Shown here: in pieces, positions 11,900 through 23,185 of the stretch
How positions within the stretch are numbered: position 1 is the stretch's first letter
Layout of the letters: each line of letters begins with the position of its first letter
Source of the DNA: Adiantum capillus-veneris
Lineage: Eukaryota; Streptophyta; Polypodiopsida; Polypodiales; Pteridaceae
Direction of reading: 5' to 3'
Assembly (NCBI GenBank): GCA_014529385.2
Contig: CM043963.1
Span: 63,849,469-63,913,468 of the forward strand
DNA: 64,000 nt
Notes under the pieces: model-generated
The model's input: the letters and a program-made list of their open reading frames with translations, nothing else
The model's database searches: none
What the model was told of the DNA's origin: nothing
Made by a program: the position numbers and the translations under genes

Positions 11900-12201
11900 T
11901 GTAAGGTCCCTCCCTAAACCCTAGAGCCATTCAGAACTTTTTTCAGCATAGAAAATAATTTAGAAAAAGCAAGACCGACAAAGAAGTCATGCGGACAACA
12001 AGACTTTACTCCAGAATGAAAAGACAAGGATATTTTGGATAAGAAATTACATCATCCCTATATTTTTCCAAAAAGATTAAGATTATTTTTATACTTCTTC
12101 GTGAAGATCCGCGTGGGAACTGATCTAGATCGAGAACTGGGAGAAAAAGGGACTAACTTGATTGAAAGATAAAGTTAAGAGATAAGAAACTAAAAACAAA
12201 A

Positions 12202-12352
12202 TTGGGGTCCAATAGGAATTAAGAAGATAATTGGGGTCCAATAGCATTTGAGAAGAGAAATAGGGTCCGATAGCATTTGAGAAGAGAATTTGGGGTCCAA
12301 TAGGAATTTGAGAAGAGAATTTGGGGTCCAATAGGAATTGAGAAGAGAATTC
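12202..12352 (+). promoter_or_regulatory. Array of about 30-bp repeats carrying CCAAT motifs, upstream of the TATA box
   Basis: Five units with TTGGGGTCCAATAG or close variants begin near 12202, 12231, 12260, 12290 and 12321, separated by GAATTGAGAAGAGAAT-like spacers. The array ends 15 bases before TATATAA, where upstream promoter elements belong. An enhancer role is inferred from position and the CCAAT core. Confidence 0.6.
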
Positions 12353-12366
12353 CGCCCACCATTTCC

Positions 12367-12373
12367 TATATAA
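12367..12373 (+). promoter_or_regulatory. TATA box of the B LTR
   Basis: TATATAA within CCTATATAAACACCCC, followed about 30 bases later by a C/T-rich start region. Confidence 0.65.
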
Positions 12374-12679
12374 ACACCCCCTCTCCTTTGTATTTTTACA
12401 CATATGTTGCTAAGCTACTAGCATACTTACCATGCTCAAGATTATGCTTAAGTAAATCAAGGTTTCGATTAAACCTTGCTCTTGCTCTCTCCCTCTCTTG
12501 AAGGCCAAACCCTCAACTCTCTTCCTCTCTTGAAGGAAAAACCCTTGAGGGTTTTTTGAAGAAGCTCCTCTCTCCTTCCTCTTCACCATAAATCCCTTTC
12601 CTTCCTCCTTGAGCCTCACAGCTCTTCAAGAAGGACTTCAACCCCACTTCCCTCTTGCTTAGAGTAGGTAATCTTCATT

Positions 12680-13560
12680 TCTCGTAGGATTAATTAATCC
12701 ACGTGTTTTAATACTAGGAAGGTTTATGTACATCATTTTATGTTTAAGCTTTAATGGTAACCTTGGAATTAGGGTTAAGTATTAATGGTAGTTATGCATC
12801 ATTAAATTATGCTTCAAAGGTAGATTTGCACTCGTAAGCTAAGCTTTAATGGTAACTTTGCACATAGATGTAAGCTTTAGTGATTACCTTGCATTTTTAG
12901 GTTTTAAGCTTTAATGGAAACCTTGCAATTAGGGTTAAGTGATAAGAGTATCTACGTATCATAAAGTTAAGCTTCAAAGGTAGATTTGCACTCGTAAGCT
13001 AAGCTTTAATGGTAACTTTTCACATAGATGTAAGCTTTAGTGATTACCTTGCATTTTTAGGTTTTAAGCTTTAATGGAAACCTTGCAATTAGGGTTAAGT
13101 GATAAGAGTATCCACGCATCCTAAAGTTAAGCTTAAAAGGTAGATTTGCACTCGTAAGCTAAGCTTTAATGGTAACTTTGCACTTAGATGTAAGCTTTAG
13201 TGATTACCTTGCATTTTTAGGTTTTAAGCTTTAATGGAAACCTTGCAATTAGGGTTAAGTGATAAGAGTATCTACGTATCATAAAGTTAAGCTTCAAAGG
13301 TAGATTTGCTCTCGTCAGCTAAGCTTTAATGGTAACTTTGCACTTAGATATAAGCTTTCGTGACTACCTTGCATTTTTAGGTTTAGGCTTTAATGGAAAC
13401 CTTGCAATTAGGTTAAGTGCCAAGAGTATCTATACATCATTAGGTTTCAAAGGTAGATTTGCACTCTTAAGCTAAGCATTAATGGTAACTTTGCACTTAG
13501 GTGTAAGCTTTAGTGATTACCTTGTATTTTAGGTTTAAGCTTTAATGGAAAGCTCGAAAA
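12680..13560 (+). repeat. About 160-bp tandem repeat array in the B LTR leader
   Basis: The marker CTCGTAAGCTAAGC recurs at 12831, 12991, 13151, 13311 (as CTCGTCAGCT) and 13464 (as CTCTTAAGCT). Steps are 160, 160, 160 and 153. Each unit also contains AAGCTTTAATGG twice, so there is a shorter sub-period. The array lies downstream of the TATA box, as in A, but the unit sequence is unrelated to A's 152-mer. Confidence 0.85.
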
Positions 13561-15360
13561 CCAATAAATTATAGGATCACCTTCTAGCTTCCTAAAATGG
13601 AAAGCTAGGTACCATAAGAAAAGAGTAGTTGTCTAAGCTTGATAGAAGTAGTTCAATTTTTGGTATTGAAGAGTATTTCTAAAGTTTTCAATTTCAAATT
13701 TGTTTGCAAATACGGGATGGGGGAGATAGGGAATAACTTCGCGGAATTGATCTCCGTGTTGTTTGAACCGAAAACTCTACAAGCTTCCATGGAGACGTCC
13801 CATGGATGGTAAAGGATTGCAAAAACCTGGGAATCGACAAAACGGGGATTCAACTTAAAAGAAGTTGGCATTTCCGAAGAAACATTAGCCATCAAATGCC
13901 TATGGCAAAAACTCGCTTGTATTTTCTAAATAAACTTGGCTGGTAGATAATTAATGAACGCAGGAATTAAGGTTGATAAATGAATGAACCTAAAAATTAC
14001 CAACTATGAGTTAAAAAGGAATCTCGAGAGGTGATAGGGATAGCCCATTGCAAACCATAGATTTAACTAGGAGTTTTGAAGATTGTCTTGAAATGACCGG
14101 GAACCAAGATGGATCTTCTTGGGGTCAATTTGATTGAAAGGCGGGCCCATTGAGAGGATTCTCTTGGGGAACTTGTCGGAGATTGGCCCTTTTCGGCTAG
14201 GGCAGTGTAACCAGCAAGTTGTTATACCTAGGCCATTCATGCCCGAGGGATAAGGGATGAATAGGTTTGTTTTATTTTTGCCCGGCCGGGTGAAGTACCC
14301 GCGGTATCTTATTGGAAATCGGCCATAATCCGGGTATGGCCTGATGCCAATGGTTAGACGAGAAGGTTATACTCAGGGAGGATGATGTGAATTTAATTAA
14401 GGAAATTTGTTCGACATGGTTGCTTAAAAAGGAACTGGAAAGGCTAGGAATATAGGGACTATCATGTGCATCTATCACCAGATGGTGCTATACCTCTCGA
14501 AATAAAATGCTTAGGAAGGAATGATTAAATTACTTGATGAGCCTTTCCCAAACACTTAATTCAGGGAAATATTGTGAAGGTGCTGCCATTTTGATGGCTT
14601 GTAACCGATTATCTTAGCCTGAATGGGGAGGTAAGATGAATTGGTTGAAACTAAATGTGTTGCAGGATTAGTTAGGGAACTAGCTACAAGTTAATTATAG
14701 CAGATAAAGGAAAGGAAATGAATTAAAAAGTTTCTAAATAAAGATCTGGTGGGAACAACCAGATGAATTTCCCTGAACGAGGGTATGCAATAGATTGCAT
14801 GCTGCTTGTTGTTTGATGATGTCTGATAGACTACTGTCTTCCTAATTTTGTAGTAGTTAAGTACTACCTCGAGAAGGGATTTTCATGAAATGGTTCTGTG
14901 GGTGGGCGGATCCGGAGGGTCAGATGGACGGATGTTGATTTAAAAATTTTATGTTAAAATTGGGGACGAGCGAGACCAGGTAGGATTGCAAGATCCCTCT
15001 TCTTAGGGAAAAGTGATAATTGGCGTGCGTGCTTGTCAAGAAAAAGGGGTTATCGCCATGAACCAAGGGAGAACAAGAAAGCAAGAGAGATCCTCAAGTT
15101 AAAGATCAAGAGAATCAAGACTAAGGACCACAATTTTGGGTACGAAAATCTATTATAGACAGATTGATTATGAGAAGCGGATAGAATCATTGAATGTAGG
15201 GATGTACCCCCTTGGGTTGGCATTCGAGATAGGTTGGAGTCCTGTCTGAGTGTCGGTCCCAAGTGGGAGGGATACCTACAGATAGATCTACATCATTCCT
15301 TGGAACGGTCTGGAGGACTGAGGGAGGTGAGTAGGGTCGAGTCTGGGTATGGCCCTCACA

Positions 15361-15944
15361 GATTGAGCAAGCTTGAGGAAATGAAGGACATCGAGAGCCA
15401 AGCTCTAATTGCAAAATCATCTGAGGAAGAAATCAAAGCAGCCCAGGAAGAAGATCATGAAGAAACACATAAGAAGATTGTCACAGAAGTGCAGGCAGCA
15501 TTACAAAAAAATCAATTACAAGAATCCATTGGCATGAAGGTTCGGATTGGTGGACTTCATCCGCCATGGTGCATAGAGGAGGATACCCTTGAAGGTGCAA
15601 TCACCAAGCTTAACGACATTCTCCAACCAATAACTATCAAGCCAGAAACCATCTCTTGGATCAACGACACACGTAGAAGTGTGCCACCCAAGCATTGTAT
15701 CCTTACTTTCAAGGATAGAGAAGAGCGACTAAAGCTACTATGTCAGTCTTACCTCCTGAAGGGAACAAAGCTTTAGATCTCCAAAGAGTTGACCCCAAAT
15801 CAACTCAAGGTCAAAGAAAGTGAACTCACAAAGATGCATGAAGCTCGCAAACAAGGCAAATGGGCAGTCTACCAAGGTGGTAAAGCCATCATCCAGGAGT
15901 TTCGAACTCCTAAACCGGGCCCCCTTCGATTGGAGCCCCCCTAG
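15361..15944 (+). pseudogene. Non-LTR-retrotransposon-like coding fragment (possible ORF1 C-terminus)
   Basis: Open reading begins flush with the end of the B LTR. It gives a glutamate/lysine-rich helical stretch, then a compact domain beginning VRIGGLHPPWCIEED and containing HCILTFKDREERLKLL. One in-frame stop lies at 15774-15776. After it the frame continues with LTPNQLKVKESELTKMHEAR and a WAVYQGGKAIIQE end, closing at 15944. The domain followed by a basic LTP...AR...G segment resembles nucleic-acid-binding ORF1 proteins of LINEs by eye. No endonuclease or reverse transcriptase is present. The downstream (CT)n/(CA)n tract would suit a LINE tail. Identity is tentative. Confidence 0.4.
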
Positions 15945-16104
15945 GTTTCATCCCTCATCTTCCTTTTCATTTTCATTACCCTTTTGATGGACCCTCAGTC
16001 CTTAACTGATATGTATCCATGCTTCATTGGCAAGCAACCGTTGTAATGTTTTCTCATCAAGTCCCATAGGTCATATCTGACCTCCACGGATGATAATACA
16101 ATCT

Positions 16105-16138
16105 CTCTCTCTCTATCTCTCTCTCTCTCTCTCTCTCA

Positions 16139-16174
<36 letters not shown>
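16105..16174 (+). repeat. (CT)n-(CA)n compound microsatellite
   Basis: About 35 bases of CT/TCTC followed by about 35 bases of CA. It lies 160 bases after the LINE-like frame and may be its tail. Confidence 0.9.
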
Positions 16175-16177
<3 letters not shown>

Positions 16178-16775
16178 CCATGTACCTAAAAAACACTTCA
16201 ATAAACTTGAAATGAATTTAACTTGAAGCTAAACCAATCTGCTCTTCTATTTGTTTTGAAAGACACTCACAACTGCATCTTTTTTGGAATAAGATACAAC
16301 TTTCAGTATAGCTTCTCAATCTTATGATGTGGAAAATATGGACATTTATGATAGTGTCTTATGTTGCTTTTAATAGCACATGAAGTTTTATTGGTGTTAT
16401 ACTATACATAGTGAAATTTCAACCTTTGTTTGCTTCAGAGAACCAAGCAAAAAAATTCAAGCACAATGTAGCCTGATGTTGTGATCAAAGGAAAAAGTGC
16501 ATTCCAATCGAGGTTAATAAAACATCTATGAGCTCCCTTACCAAGGAATGAAAAAGAATTGTAGGTAATGGACATGCTTTCGTTGTTGAATCATCCTTTC
16601 CAATGACCAAACAATAATCTCATTGCGAGCATCCGTTTTTATGTGTTATCCATTTATCACAAATGGAGACTCCCTTTGTAAGCTCGATGGATCCTCCATA
16701 TGTTGTTTTGCAAGGGGTCTCGGTACAATCTAAGCCCACAAATGATAGCTTTACCTTTCCAATTTTAGCTCATAT
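16175..16775. other. Unassigned AT-rich stretch
   Basis: No ORF, LTR terminus or repeat recognised. It separates the LINE-like fragment from the truncated copia element J. Confidence 0.5.
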
Positions 16776-18503
16776 TTACATGATGTACTTGATGAGGAAA
16801 GGGTTGCGAATGAGCAGGTTAGAGGTATGCCTAAATGGCTAGTGCATATTTTGCGTGATAGTAAATTGGATGCACCTTTGTCTAGTCGTACTCATTCAAG
16901 TTATTGCCATGCATCTTATGCATCAGATTGCTATGCTGTGGCTGTGTCTAGCTTACATGATGTTGAGGAAACCTCTGTCTTTTGATGAAACACAGAATTT
17001 AGAAAATTGGATGGCTACCAGGAAATCATAATATGATGCACTTATAGAAAATGACACATAGACTTTGTGTGATTTTCCTCCTGGAAAAAAGGCCATTGTT
17101 GGTACAAAGTGGGTTTACAAGTTGAAACGCAAGTCGGATAGTGAGATTGATCGCTATAAGGCTCGACTTCTTGCAAAAGGTTATGCACAACAAAAAGGCA
17201 TAGATTATGAAGAGACTTTTGCTCCACTTGTCATATGAATACTGTGAATTTTCTATGTGCATTGGCAGCTCATTTTGGTTGGGATGTACATCATTCAGAC
17301 ATTGTTACTACTTTCTTGAATGGTGACATATTTGAGGAAGTTTATGTAGCACAGCCTTGTGGTTTTGTCATTAAAGGGTAGGAAGATAAATTGTGCAAAT
17401 GTAAAAAAGCTTTGTATGGGTTGAAGCAATCTCCTCATGCATGGTATGAGAAGGCTGACACTCATTTGGTCAAATGAGGCTTTTGTAACGGTCCAATAGA
17501 AAGCACATTGTATGTAAAGCATGAGGGTGATGTACTTCTCATTGTTGTTCTGTATGTGGATGATTTGCTGATCACTGGACCAAATGAGAGACGTATTGCT
17601 GAATTTAAGGCTAATTTGAATGCTACTTTCAATATGAAAGACCTGGGGATGTTGCATCATTACTTGGGTATACAGTTTAAGCAGTGTGATGATGGTATTG
17701 CCTTGTGTTAGACAAGTTAGATCGAGACATTGCTATGTAAGTTTGGACTTGAGGATTGCAAACCTATTTCCACTCTTATGGAAACAAGTTGAAATTGAGT
17801 CTTCATGATGTTGGTTATCCTACCAATGTCACTCTTTACCAAACTGTTGTTGGCTGCCTCATTTATGTATGCAACACGGGGTTGGATATTCAATTTGTTG
17901 TCTCACAGGTCAACAGATTCATGCATAGCCTAGGGTCTAAGCATTGGTAGACTGTCAAGAAGATTTTTTGCTCGCTACTTGAGTGCCACTTTAGATTTTG
18001 GCTTGTTTTATCCCAAGGGGGGATTATTTTTGCCAAACTTACATGCTTTTTCAAACTCAGATTGGGCTGTATGTTTTGACACAAGAGTTTCCACAAGCGG
18101 TTTTTGTTTCATGCTTGGTAGCTAATTCATATCATGGTTGAGCAAGAAGCAACCTACTATGGCCACTTCGAGTTGTGAGGCTGAGTACATGGCAATCTCC
18201 ATAGCTAGTGTATGGCTCATATGCCTTATGGATTATTTGGGTGTTGGACAAGACACTGCCAACACTATCTACACTGACTGTCAGAGAGCATTGGCAGTTG
18301 TGAGGATCCCAGTTTTTCATGCTCACACAAAGCACATTGAGGTGCATTACCACTATGTCAAGGAGAGGCTCTCAGTAGGAGAGATCAACTTGGCTTACGT
18401 GTCAACACATGACAACCTTGCAGATCTTTTCACAAAGGCATTGTCTCATGAGAAGCTTGAAGCTTTCCACAAAGCTTTGGGCTTACTCCCCTTTGTAGAC
18501 TGA
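16776..18503 (+). pseudogene. Copia reverse transcriptase-RNase H remnant (J)
   Basis: Frames with several stops read as copia RT. They include GTKWVYKLKRK-like sequence around 17102, the catalytic LYVDDLLITGPNE at about 17550-17590, and DLGMLHHYLGIQFKQC at 17641. The RNase H region (18138-18503) is an intact 121-residue frame with SSCEAEYMA and ADLFTKALSHEKLE. It ends at TGA 18501-18503, the same place as in D. Stops such as those near 17380, 17477 and 17710 inactivate it. Confidence 0.85.
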
Positions 18504-18579
18504 TCATGACCTCAGGGCATGGCACTTCCCTATACTCTATGTGCCAACTCTCATTCACCGCACTGCTCCCAGGGGGATT

Positions 18580-18807
18580 TGCTACCATATACATGTGGTA
18601 GTGATGTCTGTGACCACACTTAGGACCTCCAAGGCATTTTTCCCCTCACAAGGAGGTTTCCCCCCCATGCATTGTATATCCGCCCATCACTCTAGGGCTA
18701 ACTGATCTTTCCATTGCACACTAAGTAAAACACTCTGTGTTGTGTGCCTTGATCTTCCTTCGTCTTCTCCAAGCTGTGTGTGTTTTCCTGCAACCCTAAT
18801 TCCAACA
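18580..18807 (+). repeat. 3' LTR of copia element J (228 bp)
   Basis: Begins TGCTACCATATACATG and ends AATTCCAACA, preceded by the purine tract CCCAGGGGGATT. Same length as the D 3' LTR (228 bp). It contains TGTATATC as a TATA-like element. Confidence 0.85.
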
Positions 18808-19384
18808 ATAATAATGATATGTCTCTTTTAAAAAATAAAGTTAGCTCAACATCTAGTAAAAAAAAGAATCCAATGATTAGCTGCCTCTAGTTTATGGCAA
18901 CTATACTATTGAGTAGTTTAGATGAGTAAAATCTAGAAACAATCAACAATAAATAACTCAGATGTATAAAATAATCAACAATTAATAAGAGGCTATATGG
19001 GGTGACTAGGGAGTAATTCTAATTAAAATTTCACCATCCAATGTGCATACTACTTATATGAGTATGATCTCTAGGAACCTATGGATCAAGAGAGTGCTTT
19101 CTACTCTTTCTAAGCTATATTAGACTTGTAATCTAAAGAACTTGAAATAAAAAAATTTGAAATGAGGTCACGATTAATGGGTTAATGAGAGGTTGTTAGT
19201 TAAGAATGGAAAATAAATCATATAGCTGAAAGGAAGAAATAATTTGCTTATAAATTTAGGCCGTTAGTTAAGAATGGAAAACAAATTATATAGTTGAAAG
19301 GAAGAAATAATTTGCTTATAAAATTAGGTAAATCAAATTCATAGTAAGAAGATGAAAAGGAAATTGTTACTTTTAGTATGTGTC
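18808..19384. repeat. AT-rich spacer with a 68-bp tandem duplication
   Basis: The unit starting GTTAGTTAAGAATGGAAAA begins at 19195 and again at 19263. The rest of the spacer shows no gene. Confidence 0.6.
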
Positions 19385-20163
19385 ATCTTTCAAGGTTTTT
19401 ACCTCATGGGGGAATATGGTCCCTTGTGTCAAAAATACCTCTTATCCGATCAAGGGAGTTGGAAAGATTGTCCTAGCTATTTCGAATGGCAGTTCTTTCA
19501 TATGTGTTAATACACTTTACGCACTAGGGATAAAAAATAACCTTTTGATTGTATGTACACTTGCAAAACTTAAACTTATTACCATATTTGAGGATGATAG
19601 ATGTATGATTCATAATCTCACTTCTGGTGATGAAATTGTTGCATTAGGATATTGTGTTGTGCACTGTATAAGCTCACTTTGTATGATAAGTATGGGCAAA
19701 ATTTTGCAAATGTGTTTGTGGATTCAAAGGCTATTTCAGATGCAAAATGTTGGCATGCATGTCTTGGGCATCTAATTTTGCCAGTTTGTTGTGTTTGTAG
19801 AAATCTGATACGGTTGCTTCTTTGCCACCTCTTGAAGCGCCTTCTAATCATGTTTGTGAAGGATGTATTTTGGGTAAGACATAGAGTTCAAAGTTTCCAC
19901 GAATTGGTTTAGTGAGGGTTACATGTAGGTTACAACTTGTGCATAGTGATATTTGTGGGCCTATGAAAACTCCATTCTTGGGTAAATATATGTACTTTGT
20001 GACTTTCATTGATGATTACTCCAAGCATGCGTGGGTGTATCTACTTAAAAGATAAGTCTGAAGTATTCATGTGCTTCAAGAATATTTTGGTTATGGCTAG
20101 AAATGTCTCAAAATGTAGTATGGACACCCTCTGCTTTGATCAAGGGTGGTAGTATATGTCTCA
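19385..20163 (+). pseudogene. Element K: copia protease-end/integrase fragment
   Basis: Homologous to D 32935-33720. It reads SYPIKGVGKIVLAISNGSSF, then a decayed GAG-pre-integrase segment and the integrase start with FIDDYSKHAWVYLLK near 20000. It stops matching D at about 20163 (after GTATATGTCTCAACAAC). It has frameshifts throughout and no LTR or primer site. It might be a displaced part of J or an independent relic. Confidence 0.7.
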
Positions 20164-20639
20164 ACAACTACAAGCCAACCGAGTCATATGGTGCACACTC
20201 TATAGGTAGTGATCACTCAAATGTGGGATGTTCTCGATCTCACCTGCTGAATGCTAGTAAAGATTCCAAGATGATAATTACATGCATCACATCTTTTGAA
20301 GACATAGAGGCATCAGAGCACCCTTGTCAAGTGTTTTCTCGAAGGTACTTATGACATTGCTTGGAACCTGTCAAAAGTGCAATTGATTCATTAGAGAATA
20401 GCCTCTTAAGTAGGCTTAGTGCTTTACATAAATTGTCTAGAGAAGTTGCACCCTCTTGGTATTGGCCCATCTCATCTTTCCTAGGTGTCTAGAGGGATTT
20501 CCCATACGAGCCACAAGTTTGGCTTACCCCAACAATCGCCCACTTAAGCCAATCTTGGGGATTTACAAAGACTTCATGTGTTTTGTTTCATGTATTCGTG
20601 TCATGGTAGCATGACTCATCTACTTGATACATCATGGCA

Positions 20640-21546
20640 ACTCAATTCGATTCATCATTATGATTCAATATTTTGGAAATGTCTCTCGCATGTAGATTTA
20701 ATCTTCTATAGATCACTCTAGGATACAATCTTCATTTCTCAGGCTTCCACATTCAGGTGCTTTGCACATCCAATTATGTGTTTGTTTTGTCAACAGGGTA
20801 GGGAATTTCTGTTTGGATTTTGTAGTTACATCAAAATCTTCCACTCGGGTTCAACTAACATCTCTGTAACTATGGTCCTTTGTGTTGACCCTCATTGTTA
20901 TGCCTTTATGTCTCAAGTAGAGGTGATCATAGCCCCAATATTGAACCATTTTGAGTTGATGCATCAATGGTCGCCCCAAAATAATCTTAAAGTTGTTTCT
21001 TTTTCCAAAGTCTACTATGGCAAAAGCATGCTCATACTCAATTCCACAAGGGGGACACGGTGATATGTTCAATCCGCTACGCAAAGGTCTTTCCACAAAC
21101 TCGTCTAGGAGTTGCAATTCCATACTTGTCTTGTTGAGAGCTAGTCTTCTCCACCTCCTAAATTTCCTTTGTAGTGATGGCTACCCTGACCCCACTGTGT
21201 AGTATGGCTATTGTTTTCACTCCTTTGTACTCTAGTGGTAGGGTGGTGTTTCCTTTGTCCCCTTCACAATAATTATTAGGTTGGAGTTTTATCCACATTC
21301 TCATTTGCAAGAACATCTTGCGGAGGGTTTTCAACCCTGGCTTTCCCAAGTTTTTGCCATTTCACCCCATAAATGTAGTCTAATCTTTAGAAGGTCTACG
21401 AGAGTAATGGTGTATTTTCTAGGAGATGACATCAATTCATGGAGGCTTTTTGTGTCCATAATCTACGAAACTAGACTCCATTGAGATGGCACAATCTTCA
21501 CGTCAAATTTTTTCTTGTGGTCCCCTACAAAAGAAGGTAAAATCCT
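20640..21546 (-). pseudogene. Element Fa, protease half: gypsy retropepsin remnant
   Basis: Minus-strand reading: YCEGDKGNTTLPLEYKGVKT, then ILHSGVRVAITT where a functional copy would have an Asp-Ser-Gly active site (here Asp is replaced by His). It continues with FAIVDFGKRNNFKIILGRP and WGYDHLYLRHKG, ending near DHSYRDV at 20853. The downstream linker KQTHNWMCKAPECGSLRNED extends to about 20720. It aligns with Fc around 63300-63900. Copia element D interrupts it at 21546; the upstream half is at 36373-37480. Confidence 0.75.
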
Positions 21547-21734
21547 TGTTACCATATACATGTGGTAGTGATGTGTGTGAACACACTAGGACCGTTGGGG
21601 CATTTATACGCCCATAACTCTAGGGCAATCTATCTTTCCATTGCACACTAAGTAACACACTCTCTATTGTGTGCCTTGAGCTTCCTTCGTCTTCTCCAAG
21701 CTGTGTGTGTTTCTTTGCAACCCTAATTCCAACA
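21547..21734 (+). repeat. 5' LTR of D (188 bp)
   Basis: TGTTACCATATACATG to CTAATTCCAACA. Compared with the 3' LTR it lacks about 40 bp after GGGGCATTT, including the stretch that holds TATATA in the 3' copy. Confidence 0.9.
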
Positions 21735-21736
21735 AT

Positions 21737-21748
21737 TGGTATCAGAGC
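21737..21748 (+). other. Primer-binding site of D
   Basis: TGGTATCAGAGC, two bases after the LTR end. Initiator Met tRNA type, usual for copia. Confidence 0.9.
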
Positions 21749-22009
21749 AGGTTACATCCTCTCGGGCTTAGTCGCCAGCTGCTCCAACACACGCTTGCTC
21801 ACTTTCTCCGATTAAAGTGAGGTTTGGCGAGCGTTCGCATTTCGGCCTCCATTTCCACTACAAGCAGGTCTACACAAGCAATTTCGTCATTTTGTGTAGA
21901 ATTTCTATCAGTGCTATTTTTTGCATAATAGGTGCCTTACAGTCTTCTACGGTTTGTGCTATATAGCACGTGTTGTTCCGTAGGTTTCACATCAGGTGCA
22001 ACATTTACC

Positions 22010-22101
22010 ATGGCTGACAATAACACAGATGTCTTCAAGATGTTTGCTGCCAAGGACAGGTTGGATGGGGACAATTACCCTATGTGGGCTTATATGATGC
22101 A
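22010..22101 (+). pseudogene. gag N-terminus of D, cut by element E
   Basis: MADNNTDVFKMFAAKD and RLDGDNYPMWAYMMH form the typical copia gag start (DG-NY--W). The frame is interrupted at 22101 by the LTR of E and resumes at 31678 in the same protein segment. Confidence 0.85.
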
Positions 22102-23166
22102 TGTTGAAAGGTCAACTTTCAACAACGCTTGCACAAAGATTCCATAAAGATCCCTCAAAGATTCTCTAAAGATTCCAAATAAAGATGCTGATGAAGTGAT
22201 GAAGACGAAGATGGATGCTGTAATGTGAAGATACAAGCTCATGGACATCATCAAATATCCCGTTATTATCATTTTGAGCCATTACGTCCACTTTTGTAAT
22301 GTTTACGGGAACTTCATATTTTAAGTCGGCAATTGTATTGAGGCCACAGATGCTTGTTGGATGAGCAAAGTCAGCTCACGGTGTTGTAATTAATCTCTAT
22401 AGAAGCCTAGGGACAAATAAGGTCATTTTGGTCGGACATTAGGTTTTCTAAGGCTTAGTATATAAGCCAAAACCTAAAGCTTTGTAAAGGGACTTCTAAT
22501 AAATCTGATCTTCTGTGTCGTTGGGAGACTGCGAGAGAGTGAGAGAGAGTGTGTGTGTGCTACAGGAGCTACGGTGGTCGGAATCGCAAATGGAGAGCAG
22601 CAGTGTGTTGCCCACAAGGAGAGCTACGCGTTGATGCTTACATCACGCGCGTTCGTCTGTGTTTTGGCAGATTTACCCGTGAGCTACTTTTGGAGTTTCG
22701 GTGAGTAACTGTTGTCCGTTTTTGCATTTCAGCATATCCATGCGATCAGAGCGAGTAGAGCTACACATTAGGCACTTTAGTTTTTGGAAACGTCGACCTG
22801 CAAAAACCGGCCAGACATCCTACGCGTTTCTGCACGGAGGGTATTGAGTAGGTTTTTTTTTGTCACGGACCTTAGGGAGAGTGGCCTATTGGTGTTAATA
22901 GGATATCCCTCAAGTTTTGTAACGTTTCGAGAACGTCTAATGGGCTTTTGGCTTGCGGTAGCATCATAGGAGACTCTCACATTCACAGAACCAATGGCAT
23001 GTAGAGTTGATATCTCTGTAGGAAGTAGTCATTAGTCGGTCGAGTAGAGGTTGACACCCTTTGCTTGATTCCACGCTCCTGCGGGTTGAGCTTCGTCCTC
23101 AGTTGACATTATATGTTAGGTGAGTTCTCGCTATGCTGACGTCCGTCGCGGCGTACCCGTCCAACA
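22102..23166 (+). repeat. 5' LTR of E
   Basis: Begins TGTTGAAAGGTCAACTTTC, itself a small inverted repeat, and ends TCCAACA. It contains a TATA box (22459), AATAAA (22498) and, at about 22804-22818, the half-site AGACATCCTACGCGT of the palindrome that is repeated in the leader. Confidence 0.9.
22459..22465 (+). promoter_or_regulatory. TATA box of the E LTR
   Basis: TATATAA in TTAGTATATAAGCC, conserved at 30973-30979 in the 3' LTR. AATAAA follows at 22498. Confidence 0.6.
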
Positions 23167-23185
23167 TTGGCGCCGCTGTAGGGGA
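23167..23185 (+). other. Primer-binding site of E
   Basis: TTGGCGCCGCTGTAGGGGA directly after the LTR. It resembles the TGGCGCC-type sites of Tat/Athila-lineage gypsy elements, which pair with Asp tRNA. This is a different primer class from A, B, D and H. Confidence 0.75.

Larger units (their letters stand above)
1..15360 (+). mobile_element. Composite of two Ty3/gypsy elements (A and B) sharing a chimeric middle LTR
   Basis: Order seen: A 5' LTR (left end outside the window) to 3088, A internal region 3089-4871, a middle LTR 4872-8292, B internal region 8293-11899, B 3' LTR 11900-15360. Both families have LTRs starting TGTAAGG and ending in CCTTACA or CCTCACA, a TGGTATCAGAGC primer site 2-3 bases after the LTR, and a TTGGGG-rich tract just before the 3' LTR. 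The internal regions keep only broken gag, integrase and chromodomain pieces. No reverse transcriptase or RNase H was seen in either. The base after 15360 begins a different repeat. The expected target duplication GATTG cannot be tested because the left end is off the window. Confidence 0.8.
11900..15360 (+). repeat. 3' LTR of element B (3.46 kb)
   Basis: Begins TGTAAGG and ends CCCTCACA, a near-inverse pair. Layout: leader and enhancer-like CCAAT repeats (12202-12352), TATA box (12367), 160-bp tandem array (about 12680-13560), then from 13896 the part shared with 6815-8292. The short ORFs repeated in both copies (for example minus-strand 7203-7409 and 14272-14478) simply reflect LTR duplication. 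Confidence 0.85.
16776..18807 (+). mobile_element. Element J: 5'-truncated Ty1/copia element of the D family
   Basis: From 16776 the sequence follows D from about 34346 through the end of its 3' LTR. It lacks the 5' LTR, gag, protease and integrase. It ends at 18807 with CCAACA, then ATAAT. The abrupt 5' truncation inside pol indicates a deletion remnant. Confidence 0.85.

Noticed and set aside
15234-15360. N-terminal 42 codons of the open frame that runs into the LINE-like fragment
   Set aside because: This part is B LTR sequence, so the protein fragment is taken from 15361.
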